Positions 1 through 10,440 are shown, numbered from the stretch's first letter. The stretch is DNA of 28,717 bases from Saccoglossus kowalevskii (GCF_000003605.2 NW_003131855.1:5442-34158); one strand, 5' to 3'. The notes: generated by a model not told the origin, from the sequence alone. A program made the numbers and translations.

Positions 1-1466
1 AATTGAAGGCATAATGGGACAAGATACAGATTGATTTCAAGTGGACTAGCAACAAACTTCAAACTGAGAAAGAAATTATAAACTTTGTACACATTTCTCT
101 GTGAGATGCTTAAGATTTCCAGTATTTGTATGTCAATTTTTCAACTGAAAAATGAATTTTTTAAAGTATATTTTCACATTCTCAGATGGCAAGACACATT
201 AAATACTATAATATTTTGCAATTTCACTACCGTCCGTATAAGTTAGCTATCATATAAGAAACTTTTATTTCTAAAAATAAGGATTGTGATTTTCAACAAG
301 CACGGTGATATTTACTATTTGAAGGTTAGCGTCTGGATGATAACATAACCAGGATAAGCGATGTCAAATAATTCCCCAGCCGCTTTTTGCCAAAAATAAT
401 TATGCCAACTACAATATACAAATCTAATAATATTCATTTGACACAACATCTTCTTCAAGTTGTATATGGTTGAAAGTGAAAACTATTTGCAAATAGAATC
501 AGACCACAAATATTGTGGCGAACAAAAAGACACTAAAACTCAAAGTTACCTACTTGTTATTACGAATGTTCAGCTCTGTATGACCTTACCTATATAATAG
601 TAACCATGTCTTAAAATTGCAACTGGCAGACATAAACAAACTGCAGTCAATTCTAAAACATGTCACAATTGTACACAAAACGGGGTCCTGCCCGGACGTT
701 GATCATAAAAAGTGTGGATAGCTGCTCGAATTCGCCACTCCGGTTCAAATTTTGAGCATAAACGAATATTATACAGTACAAGGATTGCTGCCGCTGCCCC
801 GCGCGTTAGGTATTCCCCCTGTTCGCCTCCCTCGCGTGTCCGCGCGTTAAGTAGTAGGACCGCACAAAACGAATGTAAAGATGAAAAACACTTTGTTAAA
901 ATTTCCCAGCTTAAAGGAAAACACTAACAACAGTGATAACAAATTAGTTTTATCCTGAACGGCACACATATGTCACTGGTCAGAGCTGAATCCATTACAG
1001 TTCAGTCAGACAACATCATCAACATACCTAAGGATTTTTTTATGGAATTAGAGTTTGTTTGTTCTTTTTCCTTAGCTTTGCTACTATTATTTTGTTTTGT
1101 AGAACCATTTTTATCCTGTACATATCATGAGTTAATAAACTTATGATGCCAATAAAAACATTATCATGTGAAAGAAATAACAATATTGGTTGATTTGTGT
1201 CTTATAACTCGATCCTGGGTTCAAAAAAATGCAAGTGGATATTTCTTTAAAATAGCCATGAACTGATTCTAATAATTTAATTATAAATTAATTGTGTATA
1301 AAAAATTAGAAGATGTTAAAACAAGACAACAAATCTACTTTTAAAGGGAAAAAACTCAATAGTTCTTGCTGTGAAATGTAACTGTGGGTTTAACTGATAT
1401 ATAATCTTTTTTTTACTCTAGGGGTATAAGCAAACAAACATGCACATGTAGTATGTATATGTACAT
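1..1466 (-). other. Part of intron 3 of the membrane-protein gene
   Basis: This AT-rich DNA lies downstream (in gene sense) of coding exon 3 and holds no exon I can support. The only compositional oddity is a GC- and CpG-rich patch at about 787-856 (ctgccgctgccccgcgcg onward), which interrupts otherwise CpG-poor sequence and may be a transposon fragment. The short open frame over this patch has no recognisable protein features. Confidence 0.5.
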
Positions 1467-1468
1467 AC

Positions 1469-1554
1469 CTTATGAACGCCTACAATGACGATAACTGATA
1501 ACACAGCGATGAAAATATACATGGACAACATCACGTAAAACACCACCTCAATAA
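1469..1554 (-). CDS. LAPTM/DUF4728-like tetraspan membrane protein, coding exon 3
   Basis: This 86-nt exon follows an acceptor with a pyrimidine tract (CTTTTACTCCAG, AG at 1556-1555). Its first two bases complete the Val codon started by the last G of exon 2; 28 codons then follow, ending in phase 0 at CATAAG|GTATGT (GT at 1468-1467). The product is IEVVFYVMLSMYIFIAVLSV followed by IVIVGVHK: about 25 hydrophobic residues, a clear second transmembrane helix, ending in a basic stop-transfer-like VHK. The phase agreement with exon 2 (1 then 2 nt) and exon 1 (0/0) is the main reason to believe the model. The next exon, expected to begin in phase 0 with the third helix, was not found in the remaining 1.47 kb. 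Confidence 0.68.
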
Positions 1555-1854
1555 CTGGAGTAAAAGATGATTTAGGGATTTAGAAATGCATGTGTGAAGA
1601 ATTGTGACTGGTTGTTATTCAATGTATTACGGAGATTACGGCAATATATTATCCACACTGTATTAAAGTAATCTCCCCACACACTATTCATGCTGTATTA
1701 CAGTAATTTTTTACACACACTCATTAATTAAAATGGAATCACAAAAATCAGCTTTTTGACTGTTTGACAGAGAGGTCTTCAAAACAAACCCGCGAGTTAA
1801 GCCTAATGAGTAAATTGAGCACTGTTTATGGATATAATCAGTCAAAGCATTTAA

Positions 1855-2770
1855 GAGATATGGCTCTAGAAGCCCAATCATTAAAACAAAATGGCCGCCA
1901 GTCAGCCATTTTGAATCCAATTTGAAAAATAAAATGACGTGCATCAGGAACCCGTAATGTCTAATGCATGTACCAATTTAAGTTTGAATGAAATCCATCC
2001 ATAAATGCTTGATATTTGATGATTTTTTAGCACAAAATTGACCACCATTTGGCCATTTTGAATAGATCGTCAAACCAATATATCTGTTTATCTATGACAT
2101 GATGTATAATGAATATTTAAAATTTGAATATAATCAGTCAAAACAAGTCTGAGATATGGGTCTAGAAGCCCATTCATTAAAACAAAATGGCCGCCAGACA
2201 GCCATTTTGAATCCCATCTGAAAAATAAATGATGTGCATCAGGAACCTGTAATGTCTAATATATGTACCAAGTTTGAACGAAATCCATCTATAAATGCCA
2301 GAAATGCTTGATATTTGATGATTTTTTTAGCACAAAAATGGCCACCATTTGGCCATTTTGAATAGGATTGTCAAACCAATATATCTGTCTATCTATGCAT
2401 GATGTATAATGAATATTTGAAATTTGAACATAATCAGTGAAAGCAAGTCAGAGAAATGGCACGAGAACCATATTCATTAAAACAAAATGGCCGCCAGTCG
2501 ACCATTTTGAATCTTATCTGAAAAAGGTCCCATAATGTCTAATGTATATACCAAGTTTGAACAAAATCCATCTGTAAACAGCCGAGAAATGCTTGATTTT
2601 TAGGATTTTTTAGCATAAAAATGGCCGCCATTAGGCCATCTTGAATCAGATCGTAAAACAAAATGATGTGCATCAAGGTTCTATAATGTCTAATGTATAT
2701 ACCAAGTTTAAACAAAATCCATCTGTAAACAGCCGAGAAATGCTTGATTTTGATGATTTTTAGCACAAAA
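1855..2770. repeat. Satellite-like tandem array, ~150-bp unit in ~300-bp dimers, intron 2
   Basis: This array lies in intron 2 of the membrane-protein gene. The core word CCATTTTGAAT or a close variant recurs at 1906, 2053, 2202, 2353, 2502 and 2636, giving steps of 147, 149, 151, 149 and 134 bp. Alternate units are more alike: gagatatgg..tctagaagcc starts near 1855, 2151 and 2451. This gives a higher-order period of about 296-300 bp with two diverged half-units. Each half carries an inverted pair AAAATGGC...GCCATTTT around a variable centre. Shared words include gcatcagg, taatgtctaat, accaagtttgaa, aaatccatc, agaaatgcttgat and gatgatttttagcac. The last unit is shorter and more diverged. Confidence 0.88.
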
Positions 2771-2897
2771 ATTAACATAACTGTTTGCAGGACAGACATA
2801 CAGCCACCAACTTCATGGTACTGAAAGATTTGTCACATTAGCAATGCAAAGGGACTGTCATTCATCATGAGGGTGCTATTTGCGTGTTTAGTCTCAC

Positions 2898-2979
2898 CTT
2901 GGTATGTATACACTACACCTTCCTGCTGATAGCAGATAGCATTGTACAAGTCAATAGCAATACAAATCATCGCAAATAC
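2898..2979 (-). CDS. LAPTM/DUF4728-like tetraspan membrane protein, coding exon 2
   Basis: This 82-nt exon starts in phase 0 after a pyrimidine-rich acceptor (TTATTTTTCAG, AG at 2981-2980) and ends in phase 1 at CAAG|GTGAG (GT at 2897-2896). It encodes VFAMICIAIDLYNAICYQQE followed by GVVYTYQ. Placed directly after exon 1, its first 15 or so residues complete a first transmembrane helix that begins near GSLASGIYTL. The polar, Tyr- and Gln-rich end would be the first extracytosolic or luminal loop. The exon sits between two clusters of a satellite-like repeat (1855-2770 and 3781-4345) yet contains none of it, which supports selection on the exon. The open frame runs further on both sides, but the extra residues lie past the splice sites and are probably not translated. 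Confidence 0.68.
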
Positions 2980-3277
2980 CTGAAAAATAATACAAAAGAT
3001 GCATAATATTATCACGTGTATCATATCTAGGTGTTTCCTGTTCCAATTTTGAAAGCCACCAAGTTGGTCATTGAATTCAACAAGTGATTAAGTGACATCA
3101 TTAAGATCCTCAGTAAGAACCTGACCTGATCAAACTTTTCTCTTTAATGATGTACATTTTCTGGTCTGTTAGGTAATATTTAACAAGCTAAAAATTATAC
3201 TGGTCCGAGCTGACTTAACATTTAGTGATCAGTAGTCTGCCTAAATCTGTATCATAATAGTAACACTACAAAGAATC

Positions 3278-3400
3278 CATCAGCCATTTTGAATCTCATC
3301 TGAAAAACAAAATTACATGCATCAAGGTTCAATGTATATACTAAATTTGAACAAAGTTCATCAATATATGAATATCTGGAACCGAAATCACAGAAATGCT
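3278..3400. repeat. Diverged single unit of the ~150-bp satellite-like repeat
   Basis: This stretch repeats, in order, words of the main array: cagccattttgaatctcatctgaaaaacaaaa, a gcatcaaggttc segment, aatgtatatactaaatttgaacaaa and cacagaaatgcttg. It lies in intron 1 between exon 2 and the second repeat cluster and is probably a dispersed monomer or remnant of a longer array. Confidence 0.7.
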
Positions 3401-3593
3401 TGCTTTACAATGTACAATGTATGTGTGGAGTTTAAATGTGAGCAGTTAGCATGTCTGAGATAAACGTTATTGTTAGGTGAACTTAATTTTTTTTTTCACT
3501 TGCGCCTCATAATGAAATAACCCAGAATAACAAGTCATTGAAAATGTCACAGTCCTCGTTAAATTTTTGAAAGTTTTCTTTGTGCTTGTCATA

Positions 3594-3715
3594 TTAAAGT
3601 GGAGGGGTTATCGCGAGCGTGTCCCTGAAATTTTAGTCCAAAGTGGCGTATACAACAGATTGTTTATTTACATCAAATTTGAACACGTGTTGAGTGACGA
3701 CCCCTCCGGTTTGAG
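3594..3715. mobile_element. Diverged TTAA miniature element with A-type ends and B-type body
   Basis: The left end is TTAAAGTGGAGGGGTTATC and the right end, read inward, is CTCAAACCGGAGGGGTCGTC; both resemble family A termini. The body (ggcgtatacaacagattg, tttatttacatcaaatttgaacacg, tgagtgacgac) matches family B. The right TTTAAA has decayed to TTTGAG. It is an old non-autonomous DNA transposon relic with no coding capacity. Confidence 0.7.
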
Positions 3716-3780
3716 ACATGGAAAAGAAAAACATAGATCACAAGTAAAAGCATGTCCAAGTTATCACATTTTAAACTAAC

Positions 3781-4345
3781 AAGATGGCCGCCAGTCTGCC
3801 ATATTTGATCAAATTGCAAATTGAATTGACATGTACATGTATCCAATTATGACATGCTAAATATCAATGAAAATTATACATGTGTGACATAGTAATATGG
3901 CCAAAAATAAAAACAGCCGTTATTTGGCCATTTTTGATCTGATTATGAAACAAAGTGACATGGATGATGTATGTGTCAAATATAAATGAAAATGGTACAT
4001 AAATCTTCAAAATTAGTAGTAAGGCCAAAAAGTCAGATAGCTGTCCATTGGCCTTCCTTGATCTGATTTTGAAATTAATTGTCATGGACATGTATACTAA
4101 CATGTATAAAGTATGTGCCAAATTTGAATGAAAACTGACAAAGCATGTCCAAGATACCACATTTAAAAAAAAAACAAGATGCCTGCCAGTCGGCCATCTT
4201 TTATCCAATTGCGACAGAAATTGTCATGGACATGTATCCTAACATGTATAATCTATGTACCAAGTTTGAATGAAAACTGACAAAGCATGTTCAAAATACA
4301 ACTTTTTCAAAAAACAAGATGGCTGCCAGTCAGCCATTTTTAATC
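3781..4345. repeat. Second satellite-like cluster, ~125-142-bp units, intron 1
   Basis: Five diverged units have cores at 3799, 3928, 4052, 4194 and 4334 (steps 129, 124, 142 and 140). They share aagatgg(c)cgccagtc.gcca, ttgatc.gatt.tgaaa, gacatgtat and tttgaatgaaaa words. The AAGATGGC/GCCATTTT inverted core links them to the 1855-2770 array, but the spacers differ, so this is a subfamily. The last two units are most alike, sharing gacaaagcatgt and a run of A before acaagatg. The open frame on the minus strand over 3864-4208 is a by-product of the repeat. Confidence 0.82.
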
Positions 4346-4914
4346 AAAAAACTCAGGACCACTGCAAGTTTGACATGTTATTTCAGGTTTTAGACTAGTG
4401 AACAAATTAAAAATTAAAAATTGCCTGATTTTATCCATTAGATCAATCAGTGAAATAATACATGTTTTAAGATGTTTATACATTTGTTCGGTGTCACTTT
4501 ACACAAAATAAATATTCATTTTTTATGCAAAAGTTAAAGGTTCTAAGAGGATTATCTGTGGTAATCGTGAGATTTAAGAACAATAAACATCATATGACAT
4601 TTAATTCTGCTGCCGGGGGTACAATGTGTAGGAGTCAGATGAAGAGTGTTTGATTAATCCCATGCCTTAAAGTTATATGTTTGAAAAATAAGATTCTTCT
4701 CAGTTATTGATGGATAAGTACGGAGGTCGTCGTGGCATGTATTTATGAGATTTGTTTGATAAACACGTCGATTTTTGCACAACCCACCGAGCACTACTAA
4801 CAAATCAATAAAACTACCAGTCTGCATGTAAAATCTGATATCTGGGCGAGATAAATGCATCGTTGATACCTATTACAGATCTGTGGTCTTATTATCAATG
4901 GTCATCCCTAGTAA

Positions 4915-5063
4915 TTTAAAGTGGGGAAGTCGTCACCTGCGCGTGCATCAGAAGACCATAGCGTGTCATTGTTTACTAACAAGCATCTAACCATGAGTCT
5001 TTGTGTTGTTATCGTCGCTTGGGAATTCCTGCATGTGCACAGGTGACAACCCTCCAGTTTTAA
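4915..5063 (-). mobile_element. Family A TTAA-flanked miniature inverted-repeat element
   Basis: This ~149-bp element in intron 1 is bounded by TTTAAAGTGGGGAAGTCGTC and its inverse (gacaaccctccagttttaa). The inner inverted stretch is GTCACCTGCGC/GTGCACAGGTGAC. Its body (tgtgttgttatcgtcgcttggg) is the reverse complement of the copy at 12545-12695. Flanking TTAA at both ends suggests a TTAA-targeting transposase such as piggyBac-like or Kolobok-like; that assignment is inference. Confidence 0.85.
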
Positions 5064-6639
5064 TTTTTTCGATTAAACATTGCATTCATAGAAACTGAGA
5101 AAGTAATGATGTATGGCGTGAATTCCCAAGATCAGATTGCACTTTGTTATGGTTTAGCTTATCTGAATATTTAAAGTCAGATGTACATGCGCCACGACAG
5201 ACATGTTGTTTTATATTACAACTATATAACGTCACAACTGATAATTTAAGATTATTTAGCAGGTATTTTCACATCTATTAAAATAGATTAATCAAAAAAT
5301 TAAATAGTTAATCAAAATATTGTAATTTAAAAGTGCTACCGGTATTTAATAATAGATTTGGATATATTCCACAGCCTTTTGAATATTTTTTGAATCATGG
5401 TTTTAGAGAAAATTGTAACAGAATGCCAAAAAAATGGGCAATCAGAGATGTACCAATTCTGATGAAAATAAGATGCACCATGATTAGTAGTGATTAAATG
5501 TCAATGGTCAATGACATTCCACGGTCCCATTATGTATTTACCAAACTCCATCACTAGCAGTGATCAAGGAGTGTGGTTATACATTTTCCTAAATAGTGCT
5601 TTGATAGAAATACCGGTAGTTGTTAATTAACATGACATGCACCTCTAATCCAATATGTTTTATACTGATCAAACTTTAATCCTATAAGCAAGCAAGTTTG
5701 TATGTTATCTTTTGATATTTGTTGTGAATTCTTTCCTCCAACCACCCAGCCAATCCAAGTGTTGAGACAGCCATAATTTGATAGGGATGTCAGGGATGGT
5801 CTAGGTCAATTTCCCCACTGGTGCCAAACCGTTCAGACATGGTGTTTGGCAAGTGCTAGTCAGCTTGTAATGACAACATGCTAAGCTACTTTTAGACAAT
5901 GTCTGAATTACATCTTTAAAACGCCCTGAGAACGTCTGGTAAAAGGTGTACAAAGCATTCAGGTCAATAAAAATGAGAGCAAAAGAACAAGTGCATGACA
6001 TTTAAAGAGCATTGATGGCATCAAGTCACACTATTTAGAAAAAACATCCAAATACGCATCAAGAAGTCACTGTTAATGACACAGTCACTGTTGCATTTAG
6101 GGGGAGGGGAAATAATCATGCCTAATATAAAGTAATATGACCAAAAAGTAAGATGGCTTTTATCCCATCACAAACTGATTTTTTTATATTCATGCAACTT
6201 TTGTATTCAATGTAAAGTGTATGTCTTCAGTATCGTAAACATATGCCAGCTTATTTGTTATGGCGTTACCCAATGACACTCTGTCTAACAATACTTACAT
6301 AGTGGGCAATTAAAGCACAAGTAAAACATGAACATGTACCAAGCAAGTGACTAACATATAATATATGTTAAGAACATACTTAGTGTCACAGGTAAAGTTT
6401 GCTCACACCCATAGTCACAACCTGTTGTATGAGCTAATATGCATCTCAGGAGGACTCACTTATGTTTATTAATTGTTTTGTAATATTAATTAGATTTTTT
6501 GACTATGAACATTTAATACAATCTACAAATAAACATAGGTATATATTTTATGATAATAAAACAAATTTTTTTGGAACACAAATCAAAATTTGACAAGTCA
6601 TTGTCAATGACACGTCCCCGTTCCGTTCATATTTGAGCG

Positions 6640-6840
6640 ACATATACATTCAAAGCAGATCATGACCGAAATGCACCTGCATATGTACAACACATTGTGC
6701 TAAATCTGAACAAAATCCATCCATGCATGACTGAGATCCGGTTCCGGAATTGTGAAAATACGTGATTTTGATGCATTTTCGGCCTTAAAATGGCCATCAT
6801 TCAACTATTGTTAAGCGGATCATGAAACAAAATATGTAGA
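6640..6840. repeat. Highly diverged copy of the satellite-like repeat
   Basis: The stretch contains tctgaacaaaatccatcca, actgagatc, gtgattttgatgcatttt, aaaatggccatcatt and gatcatgaaacaaaat. These match, in order, the accaagtttgaacaaaatcc, gcttgattttgatgattttt, aaaatggccgccatt and gatcgtaaaacaaaat words of the main array. It sits alone in intron 1. Confidence 0.6.
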
Positions 6841-7418
6841 TGCACACACAGTCCCTTAGTGATGTAAGTCCAATACATGCTAGAGGATATATATGTAAAG
6901 CCACATTATCGAAGACACGTATCAGTGTGTTGACATTCTGAAATCATATTCAGTCACTAAGACTAAGCTTAAAAGTAAATGTTTGGAGGGGGTTATTATT
7001 TTGTTTTTTAAATATATTTTTTGGACCACACAACATTGAATTTCACTGTTGTCTTTCCTACGTCTACTGACATAGATGTATAGTACATTTTACAACAGAA
7101 ACCATATTCAAAAGTTTGTGACTACATGACAGGGCTGTACAGACAAAATACTCATACATTAGTTTGTGGCTTATTAAAATCAAAATTCTTTTTAGAACAG
7201 CAATTTGAATCTGGTGAAACGCTTGGTACAGTTTAACCATGGTCAAAAAAGATATATTTACCAAGTAGCAATTATTACAAATAATTTATTAAATGTGCAA
7301 TTAATATTAAAACAAAAGCTGCATTTTTAATTGTACATGTACTTTCTATCAAATAACTATACATGGGGTAAATAACAGCTAGGAATTAATTTTCAGCCGT
7401 CTGCATGCCTAGTCCATG

Positions 7419-7438
7419 TGACCTATGACCTCTGACCT
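7419..7438 (-). promoter_or_regulatory. Triple DR1 nuclear-receptor-like element in intron 1
   Basis: Three perfect TGACCT hexamers at 7419-7424, 7426-7431 and 7433-7438 have single-base spacers. In gene sense this reads AGGTCA-G-AGGTCA-T-AGGTCA. Direct repeats spaced by one base (DR1) are the known binding form for RXR, HNF4 and COUP-type receptors. Function here is inferred; the sites themselves are exact. Confidence 0.55.
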
Positions 7439-9039
7439 ATTACACTGTGTTTATTCAAATGAATTCCGCAATCGCAATTATTCAGATGTACAAAATTTAC
7501 TGTCAAGAATAAAATATTGTAATCTAAATATTTTTTCATACATAAATAATTTCTGTCGGGACTATAATAGAATATGCCTAATGCTATGAAGTGCCCAATT
7601 CTAATGATAAGCAACCATGCGCAAAAAACAAAATTAATAAGCCTTGTTATTGGGCATTTGCACTGTAAATATTCCTTATCATTGTGGCAGTGGTTCAGAT
7701 CAGCGTTATAAACGATATGTAGCAAAATAATATTTAACCAAAAAGCATTGAACTGTTGCATCCTGCTGGATTTGACATTATTGTATAGGGTACTAATAGT
7801 GTTCTGCTTCAGTTTGGGCAATGTGAATTTTAAAATGAATTTCAATGTGAATAACCAGGCCATGTTTTGAGTCAATTTAAATCGGGGTTGATGACATTTA
7901 ATGTAATCGATTATTGATAAAAAGAGAGATCACATCACAAGAGATACTCTCAAAAACGTGCTTGTGACAGATTTCAACCCAAGAAAACTTTTAAAATGTT
8001 AAAACGTTACAAATAACATTTAACCGAAACACATATAGATTACGTGCTGAACATGAGACTGAACAATCTACAAGTGAACCAGTCAGAAGTGATTAGAACA
8101 GGTTTTTTACCTTTGATCAGGGGGCACATGCATGTATCCATGGTAACAAAATCAATGCATGTGATATAATAATCACAAAGCATCACACATTTGTATTTTC
8201 CAGGAAATCTATAATAAAGTACCGGTAGCATGTGACCATATCAAACAGGAAGTGTTCCAACAACTCTGACGTCTCATAGTGAAAACCACAGAGATTTTGT
8301 CATTGACATTACTCTGAATATTTTAAGATAACTGATTACATACTTTGTTTCAAAATATTGTTCTTAGACGTTGTCACATTGTTTGTATATGTAAATATGT
8401 CAGGATTGCAGACAGATTGACAACTGCGTTTTATATTGAAAAAAAAATATTTACAGGGATTTTATGGGAGAAAATGTTTTATATTCATATTTGAGAGAGA
8501 TAATCTCTAATCCTTGCAGGAACGCAAAGAAGGAATATTACATGAGAAAGTTTTTTTTTAATATTTGAAAGGGACATTCAAGTAAAACAAGTAAAATCTT
8601 GGTCACGTCACAGGTACGGCCAAGGGTTACAACATTTGATATCTTGGGAATAGAAGTCACAAAGAAACAAATCTTACATGAGTGCGCTTGAGGTACCTAC
8701 ATACAAAAAATAATGAGCTGTTTTCAAAAAGAAGTCAAAAATATCATTTTATACTAATAATGACAGAAATATTAAAACATTGAAGGTAATTTTACATTAC
8801 AAAGAAATGTGAGAGAAGTCCACACAGTACATGAAATCAAGCAATTCAAAAATATCACTTTTAACAAAAATTACAAAAAAAATTCTTCAAAATTACAACA
8901 TTTAAGATTTTGTCACATAATGAACAAATTTGAGAGAGGTACATATATACCAAGTATCAAAGCAATCAAACTTGTACTTTATACCACGAAAAAAAATAGG
9001 TAGGTTTTCAGTCGGGTAGAAAGACAAGAAATTACTTTT

Positions 9040-9047
9040 ATGCAAAT
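9040..9047 (+). promoter_or_regulatory. POU octamer ATGCAAAT
   Basis: An exact ATGCAAAT octamer lies in intron 1, about 1.2 kb inside the gene. The word is short and may be chance in AT-rich DNA. Confidence 0.2.
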
Positions 9048-9987
9048 TTGCCGTTTTCGGGCCTTTCATTTTGGCACTACGAATAATACTTTAATAGACG
9101 TCTGACAGACACAGAATCAATGGAACAGTTCAATTATTTCACAGAAGATTCTCATTTCGTACACCAATAACTATACATACCGCATTATTCGATGAACTTA
9201 TTAAAACGACAGAAATCTTGAGTAGAATAAAAACAAACGCTAATTTATTCATTCATAAATTGAAAAGTTTTTGACTTCTATTCCAAGAAAACTAAGGCTC
9301 GCATTTTTTGATTACGTCTGTTTTGAGTGAAAAAACTCAAAAAAGCCTATTTTCGAGAGAAACACACATACACTTCACTAGTTTGAGAAAAAACAATATT
9401 TTCACATGATTCACACACCTAGCTAACTATAAATATATAACATGTAGGTAGTCAAATTCCATCTTCACTGTGAAAATACAGGTTTGAATATAAGCACCCA
9501 CGAACCTGGGTCTCATCCTTAAAGGCAACCTCTGTAATATAATGCCAGAGGTATAGTCTTTGTTTTACAAGTGCCTGCAACGTGCTTTGGGGTTTCTGTG
9601 TTATCCTTGAACAAGGCAACATCATTTGCTCGATCCACTCATTATATCAATTACCATGAGTTCAACATGAATTGTTTGACATAAGTGCGTGTTTTATCAT
9701 TATTTTTGAAATCAGTGGAAAAAAACACAGGGGCTCACGATATAAGCACGTTTTGTTTGTGGGAGTATAAACGTGAATGGTATTTGGGTTAATTTGTTCC
9801 AGAAATGTAATCTATTATTTACAGTAAAAAACATCATCCCGCAATTGTTTAAAGTCTTTTTAGCTCACAATCCGGAGTACTGATCGCCAACGTTACTACT
9901 AAGTGCTTACATCGTTAGCCTCCGTGGTGAAAATATGTCAGACATGAAGGTGGTCACCGAACGTTGGTCAATACTGTTACACAATGT

Positions 9988-10003
9988 AGGTCAGGGTAGG
10001 TCA
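9988..10003 (+). promoter_or_regulatory. DR4 nuclear-receptor-like element near the 5' end of intron 1
   Basis: Two perfect AGGTCA hexamers (9988-9993 and 9998-10003) are separated by GGGT, the four-base spacing known for thyroid-receptor- and LXR-type heterodimers. It lies about 236 bp inside intron 1, in the somewhat CpG-richer zone around the promoter. A further ggtca at 9966-9970 lies close by. Confidence 0.5.
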
Positions 10004-10239
10004 ACATACGAACTTCTCTGAGTAAAATTAAGATCAGGAGCTCTCGGATTGCATACAATTAACAGTTAGAAAAATCCGACGACATGATAGCTGTTTGGAG
10101 TAGATGTCATGGATTTGTTTGATAAATACTGATCGGCAACATGTAAGCGCGCGGATTTGATCAAATCATTTTGACCACAGTCACTATTCTAGTAGAGGAC
10201 TGTGTTTTGACATACAATATTACAGTGAGTATGACTTAC

Positions 10240-10314
10240 CAATGTGTAAATTCCGCTTGCTAACGATCCTGATCTCACGTTATTCCAACAGCAACATTGT
10301 CGTAAAAGAGCCAT
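10240..10314 (-). CDS. LAPTM/DUF4728-like tetraspan membrane protein, coding exon 1
   Basis: This is the first coding exon of a spliced minus-strand gene. It encodes 25 residues, MALLRQCCCWNNVRSGSLAS then GIYTL, and ends in phase 0 at an ideal donor (TTG|GTAAGT, GT at 10239-10238). The ATG has a good context (GACATGG, purine at -3 and G at +4). Joined to the exons at 2898-2979 and 1469-1554 it gives one open frame: a Cys-rich cytosolic leader, a first membrane helix running from exon 1 into exon 2, a short loop, and a second helix. The pattern CC...VR.G....G.Y.L resembles the N-terminus of lysosomal LAPTM4-type and insect DUF4728 tetraspan proteins, so an endolysosomal or plasma-membrane location is inferred only. 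The C-terminal half lies beyond the left edge. I am confident of the gene and less sure of the family. Confidence 0.68.
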
Positions 10315-10440
10315 GTCGAAGACGAAGACAGGTTGTGAGAAATCAGGTGCAGCACCGATGTTATTTATCAGGAAAATGCATCTTCTTATGCATTGAGAGT
10401 GATACTGATCACAGACTTTGACGTCAGTCTATGCTAATGA
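10315..10440 (-). promoter_or_regulatory. Putative core promoter and 5' UTR of the membrane-protein gene
   Basis: Upstream of the ATG at 10314, in gene sense, there is a full CRE palindrome TGACGTCA (10426-10419) and a TATA-like GATAAATAA (10371-10363), leaving a 5' UTR of about 20-30 nt if transcription starts some 30 bp past it. An octamer-like ATGCTAAT lies at 10431-10438. The frame of the ATG stays open for some distance upstream but without an in-frame ATG, which favours 10314 as the start. The start site itself is not visible. Confidence 0.4.

Larger units (their letters stand above)
2981..10239 (-). other. Intron 1 of the membrane-protein gene (about 7.26 kb)
   Basis: The intron is bounded by GTAAGT at 10239 and TTTTTCAG at 2980 in gene sense. 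It is AT-rich and CpG-poor. It holds the satellite-like clusters, a B-type element at 3594-3715, an A-type element at 4915-5063, a triple TGACCT site at 7419-7438, an octamer ATGCAAAT at 9040-9047 and a DR4 site at 9988-10003. I see no further exon. The longest chance frame (minus strand, 7423-7875) is a low-complexity product of AT-rich DNA. Confidence 0.6.

Noticed and set aside
330-480. Possible fourth exon of the membrane-protein gene (minus strand)
   Set aside because: A hydrophobic stretch can be read, but the acceptor-like TAG gives the wrong phase after exon 3 and the frame stops quickly.
735-770. tRNA or SINE B-box (ccggttcaaattttg)
   Set aside because: There is no A box, no cloverleaf and no terminator at the right distance.
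2184-2210. AAAATGGCCGCC as YY1 binding sites
   Set aside because: YY1 needs AAnATGGCGGC; the repeat has GGCCGCC, and it occurs because of the satellite unit.
7423-7875. 150-codon open frame on the minus strand in intron 1
   Set aside because: Its composition (Ile, Asn, Leu, Tyr, Cys) is that of AT-rich non-coding DNA; there is no domain, and it overlaps the triple TGACCT site.
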